Notes: generated from the sequence alone by a model not told the origin. Numbered from the stretch's first letter, positions 51,834-61,022 are shown. The stretch is 64,000 nt of DNA from Vampirovibrionales bacterium (GCA_029866025.1 JARXAD010000013.1:186001-250000), one strand, 5' to 3'. Translations and numbers: made by a program.

Positions 51834-51945
51834 TCTCTCTGCACCTCCAAGGAGGTGTTTATTAAGGGGCTTTAGGTTTCTCTCTCCCGCCATCGGCGGG
51901 TTTTTATAAAAGGCTTTGTTTGTTTCTCTCTGCCCCCAAGGGGGC
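51834..51945 (-). promoter_or_regulatory. flgF leader: three hairpin-AGAGAGA modules
   Basis: On the minus strand, three successive units each consist of an A/T-rich lead (TTATAAA type), a perfect short hairpin and AGAGAGAAAC or AGAGAGAC. The hairpins are at 51945-51932 (GCCCCC-TT-GGGGGC), 51900-51886 (CCCGCC/GGCGGG) and 51857-51842 (CACCTCC-TT-GGAGGTG). Only the last AGAGAGA is in ribosome-binding position before ATG 51827. Confidence 0.65.
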
Positions 51946-51993
51946 CTTTATAAGGGAATGGTTTGTAACAGGTAAGATGTTTGGTTATGGTGC

Positions 51994-52563
51994 TTACAAG
52001 GCTTTTTGGTAGCGGGTCATTACTTTGTCTACGTAGTGTTGGGTTTCTGCGTAAGGAGGGATACCACCGGCTCTATCCACGGCGCCGGGGCCTGCATTGT
52101 AGGCGGCTAAGGCCTTGGGTACTGATTGATACTTGGTCAAAAGTTCTTTTAAGTAACGGGTGCCACCGTCTAGGTTTTGGAGAGGATCAAGGGCGTCTTT
52201 AACGCCCAGGCTTTGGGCGGTGCTAGGCATTAGTTGCATCAATCCCTGAGCACCCGAGGAAGAAATAGCGTCAGGGTTAAAGCCCGATTCTGTCGCCACA
52301 ACAGATTCCAGCAACTTGGCATCCACCCCGTGCTTTTGGCCCAGGGCTTCAATCCATTGCTTTACTTGGCCGGTGGGGGCTAGGCTACGTTCGGCAGGGC
52401 TGAGAGTTTGGGCCGATTCCAGCACGTTGGCAAAGTCTTGGGTGGGTGCTGCTGTGCTTATAGGTGCTTCAGAGGCTGTCTCTTTAGCGCGCATGCCTTT
52501 TAGGGTGGCTTGCAATTGGGCCACACGCTGTAGGGTTTGCTGCATGCTAATGGGCATTGGCAC
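51994..52563 (-). CDS. Lytic transglycosylase (SLT domain), flagellar-associated
   Basis: The 189-residue protein has an SLT domain in its C-terminal half: LLESVVATESGFNPDAISSSGAQGLMQLMP (catalytic Glu in ATESGF), NLDGGTRYLKELL and ALAAYNAGPGAVD. The N-terminal 60 residues are low-complexity and there is no classical signal peptide. As in other flagellar transglycosylases it may be exported through the flagellar apparatus to open peptidoglycan for the rod. It is first in the flagellar run. GTG 52563 has AGGA upstream; ATG 52557 is the alternative. Confidence 0.82.
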   Translation of the reverse strand: MPMPISMQQTLQRVAQLQATLKGMRAKETASEAPISTAAPTQDFANVLESAQTLSPAERSLAPTGQVKQWIEALGQKHGVDAKLLESVVATESGFNPDAISSSGAQGLMQLMPSTAQSLGVKDALDPLQNLDGGTRYLKELLTKYQSVPKALAAYNAGPGAVDRAGGIPPYAETQHYVDKVMTRYQKAL

Positions 52564-53097
52564 CGATTGGGTGTCCTGTCTCTCTGTTGCTTATTGATTG
52601 ACGTCGTTTGTTTATCACCACCTGTGGCACGCCAATAGGGGTGCATACCTCCACCGTAGCCCAGCACGTGGCAAACGGGTATCCAATAAACAAAGGAAAT
52701 TAAGCCCGTTGCTCTAAAGTCTCGGGTTGGCTTAAAAGCCTTTGGGTGATTGGGTTCGTCGATTTTCGTGTCATAAAACCGTCGTTCATGAAGAGGAGAA
52801 GGGGGGGCTGCTCTCCACCACCAATATGAATAAAAAGTGACGAAAGCTGCCTCTTTTTAAATCCAGCGCTATACTATTTTTAGTATGTGTAAACTGTTCT
52901 TAATGGTCCCACATGCATTCTAAACAGTGGATTGAATCCAACAGTATTGGCAAGACCGGCGTTGAACCCTTCAGGGGGTGAAGCAATGGTCGATACAAAC
53001 TATAGTTCCCCCGGTGGTGGACAGTTCCCAATGTGAGGTTGGGCCCATGCCGGTTTTGTTTGGTAGCAGGCGATAGAGATTAAAGAGGTTTTTGACA
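52564..53097. other. Divergent intergenic region between flagellar operon and gene at 53098
   Basis: The 534 bases contain no convincing gene. The perfect inverted repeat ATACTA-TTTT-TAGTAT lies at 52871-52886. ACCGGC (about 52956) and GCCGGT (about 53050) could close a ~100-nt structured leader ending in TTTTGTTT before the plus-strand gene. I recognised no known riboswitch class. The flagellar promoter should lie at the left side on the minus strand. Confidence 0.35.
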
Positions 53098-53472
53098 ATG
53101 ACTGGTAATATTCACGGCAATCAATTTGGTCATCATAGTGCGGGCAAAGTTAATAAAACGCACAAAGATTCCAGCGCTCCAGCCCCTCACGAGGCGCATC
53201 AAAAAAAAGAAGAATCGTCTGTTCTCCCAGCTTTTCAAGAAAATCCTGATGCGTTGCGCCATCACCTTGCCCAAAGTGCAGACATTGGCTTTGGCCAAGT
53301 GGCCAGCAAACGGGTGGGTGATTTTATCGCTCAATTGCCCGATCCAGAAGCGTTTAACAAGCAGTTTCAAGAGGTGATGGGGGCTAAAGCGAACCTTAAT
53401 AACCCATTAACGGCTATGGCGTATAGTGATGCTTATGTGAATGCTCACTTAGGCCTTCCTACTGCGGGTTAA
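53098..53472 (+). CDS. Hypothetical small His/Lys-rich protein
   Basis: The 124-residue product starts MTGNIHGNQFGHHSAGK, with a charged His/Lys/Glu-rich first third. A helical second part follows (ALRHHLAQSADIGFGQVASKRV, FNKQFQEVMGAKANLNNP). No family, signal peptide or membrane helix is recognised. AGAGG (53084-53088) precedes the ATG, and a strong terminator follows, so it is an independent transcription unit. It diverges from the flagellar operon, but a flagellar role is not shown. Confidence 0.6.
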   Translation: MTGNIHGNQFGHHSAGKVNKTHKDSSAPAPHEAHQKKEESSVLPAFQENPDALRHHLAQSADIGFGQVASKRVGDFIAQLPDPEAFNKQFQEVMGAKANLNNPLTAMAYSDAYVNAHLGLPTAG

Positions 53473-53492
53473 GTTTGAGTCATCATGAAAAA

Positions 53493-53518
53493 GCCACCTG
53501 AATTCAGGTGGCTTTTTT
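53493..53518 (+). terminator. Rho-independent terminator
   Basis: The perfect stem GCCACCTGAA/TTCAGGTGGC (53493-53512) is followed by TTTTTT and preceded by AAAAA. It is nearly symmetrical. Confidence 0.9.
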
Positions 53519-53564
53519 AATACATACTTTGCGTGGATGCCACTAAACCCGCTACAATAGCAGC

Positions 53565-54227
53565 ATGATTAATCAACTGACAGGCACCCTTCTCCACGTT
53601 GGTACGTCTCCCTTTAAGGGGCCTTATGTGGTGTGTAATCTGAATGGCATGGGGCTAGAGTGCCTGGTGCTTCAGCGTTCGCTTCCGTCGTTGCAGGCTT
53701 CTCTCAATCAGGAGACCACCCTGTTCACGGTGCTCATCGTGCGCGAAGATTTGCTGCAGTTGGTGGGCTTTGTCACTCCTACCGAGCGAGACTTGTTTGC
53801 CTTGCTTCAACAAGCCAGTGGGGTTGGCTTACGCACGGCTTTGGCGCTTATGGATGCCTTGAGTGTTAGCGAGTTGGCCAGCGCCATTGTGGCCAATGAG
53901 TCCAAGCCGCTTACCGTGGCCAAAGGGGTGGGGCCTAAGCTGGCTCAAAAAATTGTATTAGAGCTGAAAGAAAAAATTGCTACTTTTCAGCAGTCTGTAG
54001 CGCTGTTAGGGGATAGTACGGCCATGCCTTTACCGGCTCACACCTTGCCTGCGGATGTCGCATCCGAAGCCGAGGCGGTGCTACTATCGCTGGGGTATCA
54101 CCCTCAAGAAATTGCCCAAGGCCTGCGCGCCATTCACGGAGCGGGTACCGGAGAAACCCTCGATAAAAAGTTAACAGCTGAGTGGGTTCTTCAAAAAGCC
54201 TTGCAGTGGTTGGCTACCCACGTTTAA
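53565..54227 (+). CDS. ruvA: Holliday junction helicase subunit RuvA
   Basis: RuvA binds Holliday junctions and loads RuvB for branch migration. The 220 residues show the N-terminal OB domain (MINQLTGTLLHVGTSPFKG...), the helix-hairpin-helix domain (LLQQASGVGLRTALALMD, TVAKGVGPKLAQKIVLELKEK) and a C-terminal domain III (SEAEAVLLSLGYHPQEIAQ). Length is typical. RuvB and RuvC are not adjacent here. Confidence 0.92.
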   Translation: MINQLTGTLLHVGTSPFKGPYVVCNLNGMGLECLVLQRSLPSLQASLNQETTLFTVLIVREDLLQLVGFVTPTERDLFALLQQASGVGLRTALALMDALSVSELASAIVANESKPLTVAKGVGPKLAQKIVLELKEKIATFQQSVALLGDSTAMPLPAHTLPADVASEAEAVLLSLGYHPQEIAQGLRAIHGAGTGETLDKKLTAEWVLQKALQWLATHV

Positions 54228-54352
54228 GGAAGCGCCCTAAAAGCGGCTGTTTTTTAAAGATTGAGAGCGTTTTGCCGATAGTAAAGCCAAGAGCAATGGC
54301 TTAAGGGGCGTTGCGTGTTTTAAAGCGTTATTTATTGGATTGGATTGAAACG

Positions 54353-55075
54353 ATGGGCCTGGCCAACTGCCGGCGATGCAAACAACCGTACGTCAGTCAT
54401 AACAATCTGACGATATGCAACAATTGCCAGTCTCGAGAGCAGCATTTATATGAAAGTTATTATTTCCGACTCATTCGTGACTTTGAAAGTCTGAATCTGG
54501 AGCAGGTGGCTAAAAGCACGGGGTTGGATTGGGAACGGCTGGTGGAGGCCATCCATGTTCGTTTGGGAACGTCTAAAAAGTTCCGCCACCTAAAATACTG
54601 GAAGGCTGGAATTTGCTATGTTTGCCGTAACAGGCAGAGCAGCCCCGATTCGAAAGAACCGATTTGCTTAACGTGTTTGGACTCCTTTATGAAGAGTGTG
54701 GCGAATGATAAGCAACCCACTCTTGAAGAGCTTGTACCCGGACAAAATGCACTGGTTGTTGCTAAGCGACTGTCGAGTATGGATGAGGCTCGTGTGGCTA
54801 TTGTTCAGGCGCACCAGCAGCTTAGCCGTTATAAAAGCTTATTTGGAGAGCTGGTACCGCAGCCTTTTCAGCGAATAGAGCCTTTTATCATCCCCTGCAG
54901 CGATGCACAAGTAGCGTTATGGGAACAAAAAACCAATGAGGTGATGACTTTAATGACGCAGCCCGACAGTGCATTGGCCTTAAGCTATGATGAATGGGTG
55001 GCAATAGAGATGGAGCTGGGGCTTCAAGAGTTTATGATGATGAGCGTCCTTAAAATTAAGGGGTTTCGGCGGTAG
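54353..55075 (+). CDS. Zinc-ribbon protein related to flagellar operon protein YvyF
   Basis: The first 70 residues (ATG 54353) have LANCRRCKQPYVSHNNLTICNNCQ followed by a helical DFESLNLEQVAKSTGLDWERLVEAI. This matches the layout of the Firmicutes flagellar operon protein YvyF/TIGR03826: a CxxC...CxxC zinc ribbon and a small HTH-like part. A second CxxC pair (ICYVCRN...ICLTCLDS, about 88-112) and a C-terminal helical domain make it longer, 240 residues. YvyF is an ortholog-like partner of flagellar chaperone genes; the function is uncertain. The frame extends to TTG 54311. Confidence 0.6.
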   Translation: MGLANCRRCKQPYVSHNNLTICNNCQSREQHLYESYYFRLIRDFESLNLEQVAKSTGLDWERLVEAIHVRLGTSKKFRHLKYWKAGICYVCRNRQSSPDSKEPICLTCLDSFMKSVANDKQPTLEELVPGQNALVVAKRLSSMDEARVAIVQAHQQLSRYKSLFGELVPQPFQRIEPFIIPCSDAQVALWEQKTNEVMTLMTQPDSALALSYDEWVAIEMELGLQEFMMMSVLKIKGFRR

Positions 55076-55213
55076 GCTCATACCTTAAGATATGGCTTCT
55101 GTTTCAATGACATGCAATGGGCTTAATAAAGGCTAGGATTAAGGGCTGTTGGTGGCATACAATGGCGGCTTACGATTGCGCTGCCTATAGCTGCCTATAA
55201 GAGGGCCTTACGA

Positions 55214-56158
55214 ATGACAACCTGTGTGAGCTCACCTGCCATGGATGCAACACCCCTACCCAAGCTGGCTAAGCCGTCGTGGCTAAAGGTGCGCCCCCCT
55301 ACCGGCGAACGCTACCATTGGATTAAAGAACAAGCCCGTCAAACGGGCATTGCTACCGTGTGCGAAGAGGCCCGCTGCCCCAACATTGGCGAGTGTTGGA
55401 CGGTGGGTACCGCCACCTTTATGATTATGGGGGATACCTGCACCCGTGGGTGCCGTTTTTGCGCCGTTAAAACCGGCAACCCCAACGGGTGGCTGGATAC
55501 GGAAGAGCCCTTAAAATTGGCCACCACCATTGCTCAAGCCGGCTGGCAATATGTGGTCATTACCTCGGTGGACCGCGATGATTTGCCCGATGGGGGCGCT
55601 GCCCACTTTGCCCAATGCATTGCCGAAGTGAAGCGCTTGAGCCCAGAAACGCTGGTGGAAGTGCTGATCCCTGATTTTAAAGGCGACAAAGCCCATTTGC
55701 AGCTGGTGATAGACGCCAAGCCCGACGTGATTGCCCAAAACATTGAAACTGTAGAGCGTCTGACGCATCCCGTTCGGGATCGTCGTGCGGGGTACCGCCA
55801 AACGATGGATGTCCTGGCGTACATTAAAGCGGCAGCGCCTCACATTATTACTAAATCCTCCATCATGCTGGGCTTGGGAGAAACCGCCGACGAATTACGC
55901 CAAACTATGAAAGATTTGCGCGACAGCAACGTTCAAATCCTCACGTTGGGGCAGTACTTGCAGCCCACTTCCAAACATTTGGCGGTGGAAGAATACATCA
56001 CTCCCGAAGCCTTTGAAGCCTGGCGCGTGGAAGCCGAAGACCAGTATGGTTTTTTATACTGTGCCTCGGGCCCTTTGGTGCGTAGTTCTTACCGTGCCGG
56101 CGAGTTTTTTATGACCCGCTTGCTCAAAGGTGAGCAAGAGATTATTCAACGAGGCTAA
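55214..56158 (+). CDS. lipA: Lipoyl synthase
   Basis: This radical-SAM enzyme inserts two sulfurs into protein-bound octanoyl groups to make lipoyl. The auxiliary cluster motif is CEEARCPNIGEC and the radical-SAM cluster CTRGCRFC. VITSVDRDDLPDGGA and LGQYLQPTSKHL are also typical. 314 residues is the normal length. GAGGG precedes ATG 55214; a Met at 55241 is an alternative. Clients encoded in this window are the E2 acyltransferase (58806) and GcvH (62301). Confidence 0.94.
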   Translation: MTTCVSSPAMDATPLPKLAKPSWLKVRPPTGERYHWIKEQARQTGIATVCEEARCPNIGECWTVGTATFMIMGDTCTRGCRFCAVKTGNPNGWLDTEEPLKLATTIAQAGWQYVVITSVDRDDLPDGGAAHFAQCIAEVKRLSPETLVEVLIPDFKGDKAHLQLVIDAKPDVIAQNIETVERLTHPVRDRRAGYRQTMDVLAYIKAAAPHIITKSSIMLGLGETADELRQTMKDLRDSNVQILTLGQYLQPTSKHLAVEEYITPEAFEAWRVEAEDQYGFLYCASGPLVRSSYRAGEFFMTRLLKGEQEIIQRG

Positions 56159-56194
56159 TTAACGATAGCCGTTTTAAACCTTGGTGCTAAAGAA

Positions 56195-56393
56195 GTTTTG
56201 TTGAAGGGCCTGCCCCTCAACGCTCCCCGCACAGGGGCTGCGCCCCTTGTGTATCCCGCAACGGATCATTACTGCCGTTACTGTGGGCTTTTGGGTGTCG
56301 CCTTGCTGCGGCTGCCCTATGCTTGCCCGCAGGCAGGCGTTGCTGGGTTAATGCTAGCGCATGGTAAACCCAGCAACCCACCCTCACCCACAG
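56195..56393. repeat. Intergenic repeat, copy 2
   Basis: This is the second copy of the element at 47521-47720, in the same orientation. Its stems are CACAGGGGC/GCCCCTTGTG (56230-56251) and the 11-bp GTTGCTGGGTT (56339-56349)/AACCCAGCAAC (56367-56377). Confidence 0.75.
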
Positions 56394-56607
56394 GATCAAG
56401 CTAACTCTAAACGACAAAAACCCATCTTGTTTGTGATTTATGCCTAGGTCCGTTTATAGACCCGCCTTGGCGGGCTTGCGTTGGGGGCGTGTGGCCGATA
56501 CGCTGAAGAGGTTGGGTGCGGGTAGAAGCTGCTTTCTTTGAAGTCTTTCTGTACACCCGTCGATACGCTTATTGACCCCTTTGTTACGTGCTTTTGGACC
56601 TTTTGTT

Positions 56608-57738
56608 ATGGTAACCAAGACCCCTAAGATGACCGACCCTAAGATGACCGACCCTAAGATAACCGAAAAGCCCAACCCCGCTTTGCCTTCAGGGTACTCT
56701 GGCCAACAGCTGGTGGACCTGTACAAGGGCATGGCCCTTATTCGCGCCTTTGATGAGCGGCAGCTGAAGCTGCAACGCTCGGGCCGCATTGGGTTTTGCG
56801 TGGTGTCTACCGGCGAAGAAGCCGTCCAAGTAGGTGTGGCGGCTGCCCTTGAAAAACAGGACTGGATTTTCCCTACCTATCGCCAACACGGCATGATTTT
56901 GCAGCGTGGTGTAAGCGTCACCGATATGGCCAACCAACTGTACGGTAACGCCAACGATCGATGCCTGGGCCGCCAAATGCCCGTGCATTACAGCTTTAAA
57001 GAGATTAACTACGTCAGCCTCTCTAGCGTGATTGGTACTCATCTAAGCCATGCCGTTGGGGCTGCCATGGCGGCCCAATACAAGGGCGATGATGCGGTGA
57101 TGGTTACTTTTATTGGCGATGGCGGCACGTCCTCCAATGATTTCCACGCGGCGCTGACTTTTGCGGGCGTTCAAAAGGCCCCCGTGGTGTTTTACATTGT
57201 AAATAACCACTATGCCATCTCCCATCCGGTGGAAGAACAATGCGCGGCCGAATCGTTGCACCTCAAAGGCGTGGGCTACGGCATTCCTTCCATTAAAATT
57301 GATGGCAACGATTTGCTGGCCGTGCATCAAGCCACCCAAGAGGCCTTAAATCGCGCACGAGCGGGCGAAGGCCCTACCCTCATTGAGTGCGACACCTATC
57401 GCATGGGTCCGCATTCATCCTCGGATGATCCTACCCGCTACCGCGATGCTGCCGAACAAGAGGCGGCCAACAAAGCATGCCCCATTGGGCGCTTTGAAAA
57501 ACAGCTGGAAAGTTGGGGCCTGTGGGATGACACCCAAGACAAAGCCCTATGGACAGAGCTGGAACAAACAATGGTGGATGATACCAATTTAAGCGAAAAC
57601 GTGGGTGAACCCACATGGGAAAGCCTGTTTGATGATGTGTATGCGGAAGTGCCACCAGCACTGGCCCGTCAGCGCGATGAGTTTATGGCGCGAGAGTCCC
57701 AATTTCCTCGTGAAAATGAGGGTGAATTCCCCCTTTAG
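56608..57738 (+). CDS. bkdA1: Branched-chain 2-oxoacid dehydrogenase E1 component, alpha subunit
   Basis: This TPP-dependent subunit decarboxylates the 2-oxo acids of Leu, Ile and Val. The TPP motif is IGDGGTSSNDFHAA...NN (GDG...NN pattern). YRMGPHSSSDDPTRYR is typical of the branched-chain group rather than pyruvate dehydrogenase. It has 376 residues from ATG 56608. The N-terminus carries three near copies of the pentapeptide MTDPK encoded by 15-bp tandem repeats (56626-56664), so starts at the later Met codons are possible. It is first of three genes (E1 alpha, E1 beta, E2). Confidence 0.88.
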   Translation: MVTKTPKMTDPKMTDPKITEKPNPALPSGYSGQQLVDLYKGMALIRAFDERQLKLQRSGRIGFCVVSTGEEAVQVGVAAALEKQDWIFPTYRQHGMILQRGVSVTDMANQLYGNANDRCLGRQMPVHYSFKEINYVSLSSVIGTHLSHAVGAAMAAQYKGDDAVMVTFIGDGGTSSNDFHAALTFAGVQKAPVVFYIVNNHYAISHPVEEQCAAESLHLKGVGYGIPSIKIDGNDLLAVHQATQEALNRARAGEGPTLIECDTYRMGPHSSSDDPTRYRDAAEQEAANKACPIGRFEKQLESWGLWDDTQDKALWTELEQTMVDDTNLSENVGEPTWESLFDDVYAEVPPALARQRDEFMARESQFPRENEGEFPL

Positions 57739-57776
57739 TCTCGTTTTTTAATCTTCTACTCTCAAAGGACTGAGAT

Positions 57777-58757
57777 ATGGCAACGAAAACCCTCCTCCAA
57801 GGCGTGAATGATGCCTTACTGCAAGAAATGACCCGCGATGACCGCGTGCTGGTGTTTGGTGAAGATGTGGGCCTGAATGAAGGCGTGTTTAGGGCCACCA
57901 GTGAGCTTCAAAAACGCTTTGGCAAGCAAAGGGCCTTTAGTACGCCCCTTACCGAGACCGGTATTATTGGGGTAGCCATTGGCATGGCCTTGTATGGCCT
58001 CAAACCCGTCCCCGAAATTCAGTTTGCCGACTTTATGTACCCCGCCTTTGATCAAATAGTCTCGGAGCTGGCCAAGTTTCGATACCGCTCCGGTGGTGAA
58101 TACCCTTGCCCCGTAGTCGTCCGTATGCCTTATGGAGGCGGAATCCGTGGTGGACTGTATCATTCTCAAAGCCCCGAGGCTTATTTTTGCCACACCCCCG
58201 GCTTAAAAGTCGTGATTCCATCCACCCCTGCCGATGCCAAGGGCCTCTTGGCCAGCGCCATTCGTGGCGATGATCCGGTCATTTTTATGGAGCCCAAAAA
58301 AATCTACCGCAGCGTAAAGGGCGAGGTGCCTGATGATGAAGTCCTCATCCCCATTGGTCCTGCGCGCATTGCCCAAACCGGTACCGATGTGACCCTGTTT
58401 AGCTTCGGTGCCATGATTCCTGTGTGTATGGAAGCGGCTGAAAAAGCCCACGAAAAATTGGGTGTGAGCGTGGAAGTGGTGGACCTGCGCACCTTATACC
58501 CCTTGGATGAAGCCACCATTATTGAATCGGTGCAAAAAACGGGGCGCGCCATTGTGGTAACCGAATCGCCTAAAACCTGCGGGTATGGGTCGGAAATTGC
58601 GGCACTGATTGCAGAACGCGCCTTGGACAGCTTGGAAGCGCCGGTGGTTCGGGTGGCTGGCTTTGATACGCCTTTCCCTTACACGCTGGAAAAATTGTAC
58701 GTACCCGATGCGTTGCGCGTGTTTTTGGCCATTCAGGATGTGGTGAACTATCAGTAA
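57777..58757 (+). CDS. bkdA2: Branched-chain 2-oxoacid dehydrogenase E1 component, beta subunit
   Basis: The 326-residue beta subunit completes the E1 heterotetramer and carries GEDVGLNEGVFRATSELQ, PLTETGIIGVAIGMAL, EIQFADFMYPAFDQIVSELAKFRYRSGG and the DLRTLYPLDEATI segment. It starts 38 bases after the alpha stop, with AAAGGACTGAG just upstream. Pyruvate dehydrogenase E1 beta is the close alternative; the alpha subunit favours the branched-chain role. Confidence 0.88.
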   Translation: MATKTLLQGVNDALLQEMTRDDRVLVFGEDVGLNEGVFRATSELQKRFGKQRAFSTPLTETGIIGVAIGMALYGLKPVPEIQFADFMYPAFDQIVSELAKFRYRSGGEYPCPVVVRMPYGGGIRGGLYHSQSPEAYFCHTPGLKVVIPSTPADAKGLLASAIRGDDPVIFMEPKKIYRSVKGEVPDDEVLIPIGPARIAQTGTDVTLFSFGAMIPVCMEAAEKAHEKLGVSVEVVDLRTLYPLDEATIIESVQKTGRAIVVTESPKTCGYGSEIAALIAERALDSLEAPVVRVAGFDTPFPYTLEKLYVPDALRVFLAIQDVVNYQ

Positions 58758-58805
58758 GTAAGCAGTAACTCAGGTTTTAGACCGGTTTGCCGGTTGGAGG
58801 TTGGT

Positions 58806-60077
58806 ATGGCATTGGAATTTAAGCTACCGGATATTGGTGAAGGCGTGGCTGAGGGCGAAATCGTTCAGTGGTTGGTTAAACCCGGCGATGCGATTAAAGA
58901 AGACCAAGCCATGGTGGAAATTATGACGGACAAGGTGACGGCGGAGATTCCATCGCCATGCACCGGGGTGATTACCGAACTGCGGGGCGCTGCCGGAGAC
59001 GTCATTGCTGTGGGTACGGTGATTGCGGTGATAGACACCACCGGCAAGCCGGCTTTTTCAACCGAGTCAAAGGTGACTTCCAAAGAATTAGTTGCTGCCG
59101 CCCCAAGCCCAGTGGCTTCGTGTGCCACGCAAGCGCTTATGAGTGGCTTGATGAATGGGATGGCAGGCGGTGTTGCCCGTACAGAAAAGATAGCCACCAC
59201 AGCATTGGGCAAAGTATTGGCGGCCCCTGCCACACGTAAACTGGCCACCACTATGGGTGTTGCTCTCACCTCCGTGCCAGGAACAGGCGAACGTGGCCGT
59301 GTGACGCCCGATGATGTGCGCCGCGCTGCTGCGGGCGGGAATGTTGCGGTGTCCAGTCGCCCTTCGATGGTGGCTCGCAAAACGGAACAGCGGAAGCCTT
59401 TTTCCGGCATTCGCAAAAAAATTGCCGAGCATCTCACGCTGTCCAAACACAAGGCGCCACACTTTGCCTATGTGGAAGAAATTGACGTGACGGAGTTGGT
59501 AAAGCTTCGCAGCCAGGTGAAGGTTGATGGCGAACAACGCGGCATTAAGCTCACCTACCTGCCTTTTATTGTTCAGGCGGTTGTGTCGGGCCTTAAAGCC
59601 TTCCCCATGCTGAACAGCACCTTGGATGAAACCACCAACGAGCTGGTGGAAAAGCACTATTACAACATTGGTATTGCTACCGATACGCCCAACGGCCTCG
59701 TGGTGCCGGTGATTCCTCATGCGGAAACCTTGGACCTCTGGGGCATTGCCTCGGCCATTCAAGCCACGGCAGAAAAAGCCCGCAGCGGTAAGTTAACGCC
59801 TGCTGATATGACGGGTGGCACCTTTACCCTCACCAGCATTGGCTCTATGGGGGGGTTGTTTGGCATCCCCATTATTAACTTCCCTGAGGTGGGTATTTTG
59901 GGCATCAATCGTATTGTGCCGCGGCCTGTGGTGCGCGATGGCCAGATTGTGGTGCGCGATATTCTTTACCTCTCATTATCCTGCGATCACCGGGTTGTGG
60001 ATGGCGCTGATGGGGCGCGGTTTATTAACCACGTCAAGAACCTGCTGGAGCAACCCTACCGCTTGCTGATGGGCTAG
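58806..60077 (+). CDS. bkdB: Dihydrolipoamide acyltransferase (E2) of the branched-chain 2-oxoacid dehydrogenase
   Basis: The 423-residue E2 has one lipoyl domain (1-77; lipoyl-lysine in MTDKVTAEIPSP). A peripheral-subunit-binding domain follows (ATRKLATTMGVALTSVPGTG...GRVTPDDV, about 138-172), then a catalytic CAT domain ending DHRVVDGADGARF, with the active His. GGAGG (58796-58800) supports ATG 58806. An E3 gene is not adjacent, so dihydrolipoamide dehydrogenase must be encoded elsewhere. Confidence 0.9.
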   Translation: MALEFKLPDIGEGVAEGEIVQWLVKPGDAIKEDQAMVEIMTDKVTAEIPSPCTGVITELRGAAGDVIAVGTVIAVIDTTGKPAFSTESKVTSKELVAAAPSPVASCATQALMSGLMNGMAGGVARTEKIATTALGKVLAAPATRKLATTMGVALTSVPGTGERGRVTPDDVRRAAAGGNVAVSSRPSMVARKTEQRKPFSGIRKKIAEHLTLSKHKAPHFAYVEEIDVTELVKLRSQVKVDGEQRGIKLTYLPFIVQAVVSGLKAFPMLNSTLDETTNELVEKHYYNIGIATDTPNGLVVPVIPHAETLDLWGIASAIQATAEKARSGKLTPADMTGGTFTLTSIGSMGGLFGIPIINFPEVGILGINRIVPRPVVRDGQIVVRDILYLSLSCDHRVVDGADGARFINHVKNLLEQPYRLLMG

Positions 60078-60108
60078 CTCATCAGCATCTTATTGTGGCT
60101 ACTAGCCC

Positions 60109-60690
60109 CTAAACAAGCTGCCTTTTTGTTGGCTGGGCGGCAGTGCGGGCGGTGGCGCTGGCAAGCAAGGCACGGCAAAAGGCAGGTAAGTCGGCTGGGG
60201 TGCGAGAGGTAATCATGGGGCCGTCCACCACCACCTCGCTGTCTTCCCACAGGCCACCGGCGTTCACCATGTCATCTCGTATGGCGCGGTAACCCGTTAC
60301 GCGGCGCCCTTTGATGACGTTGGCACTGGCCAACACCCAGCCCCCATGGCAAATAGCACCCACGGGGCAGCCGCGGTCTACGGCGTGGCGCACAATGGTG
60401 AGGACCGCTTCGTTCATGCGTAGTTTATCCGGAGCCCACCCGCCGGGAATGATGACCATGTCCCAGTGGCCCACCACAAAGTCTTCCGCGGTGCCGTCCG
60501 TAGGCATAGGGTAGCCGTGCTTGCCTTTGTAAATGCGGTCGCCTAGCCCCGCTACCTTCACCTCGGCGTCGGCTTCCAGCATGCGGTAGTAGGGCACCAC
60601 CAGCTCGGCGTCTTCAAAATCGGGGGCAGCAAACAGTAATACCCGTTGAGAACTGAGCGGAAGGCTTTGCTGAGTGTGGGTGGACGGCAT
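60109..60690 (-). CDS. DJ-1/PfpI family protein
   Basis: The 193-residue protein has the class I glutamine-amidotransferase-like fold: VLLFAAPDFEDAELVVPYYRML, the nucleophile elbow VGAICHGGWVLASA (Cys), and RRVTGYRAIRDDMVNAGG. Family members are described as stress-related proteases, glyoxalases or deglycases; the specific activity here is unknown. It converges on the E2 gene. Confidence 0.85.
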   Translation of the reverse strand: MPSTHTQQSLPLSSQRVLLFAAPDFEDAELVVPYYRMLEADAEVKVAGLGDRIYKGKHGYPMPTDGTAEDFVVGHWDMVIIPGGWAPDKLRMNEAVLTIVRHAVDRGCPVGAICHGGWVLASANVIKGRRVTGYRAIRDDMVNAGGLWEDSEVVVDGPMITSRTPADLPAFCRALLASATARTAAQPTKRQLV

Positions 60691-61022
60691 GGACGGAGCT
60701 CCTAAAGTAGAGACTATGGGAAAAATTGGAGAGGTTGCCCGCTAATCATAAGGGACAATAGCAATGCGTGCTAGGCCACATTCAAAAAAGCCCTATATGA
60801 AGGGCGCAAGCGCCCTGCGTAACAGTTGAGTTACAAAACGGCATCGAAACCCTATAAATTGTTTTTATGCAAACACGAGATGTTTAACTTCTACGGTAAA
60901 CACTCGGTTCTAAGCGTGAGTGTTGCGTAACACACCTGGTTAAAGGGCGCTGTGTTGTGTGGGCTATCGAGCGATTAGAAATGTGTCCCTGTGTCGTGAT
61001 TTTGTGGAGGAGTATTTGTTTT
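60691..61022. other. Divergent intergenic region
   Basis: The 332 bases between the DJ-1 gene (minus) and the small membrane protein (plus) contain the perfect hairpin AGGGCGC-AA-GCGCCCT (60801-60816). On the minus strand a T-run follows it after a further 9 bases. No gene was seen. Confidence 0.4.
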
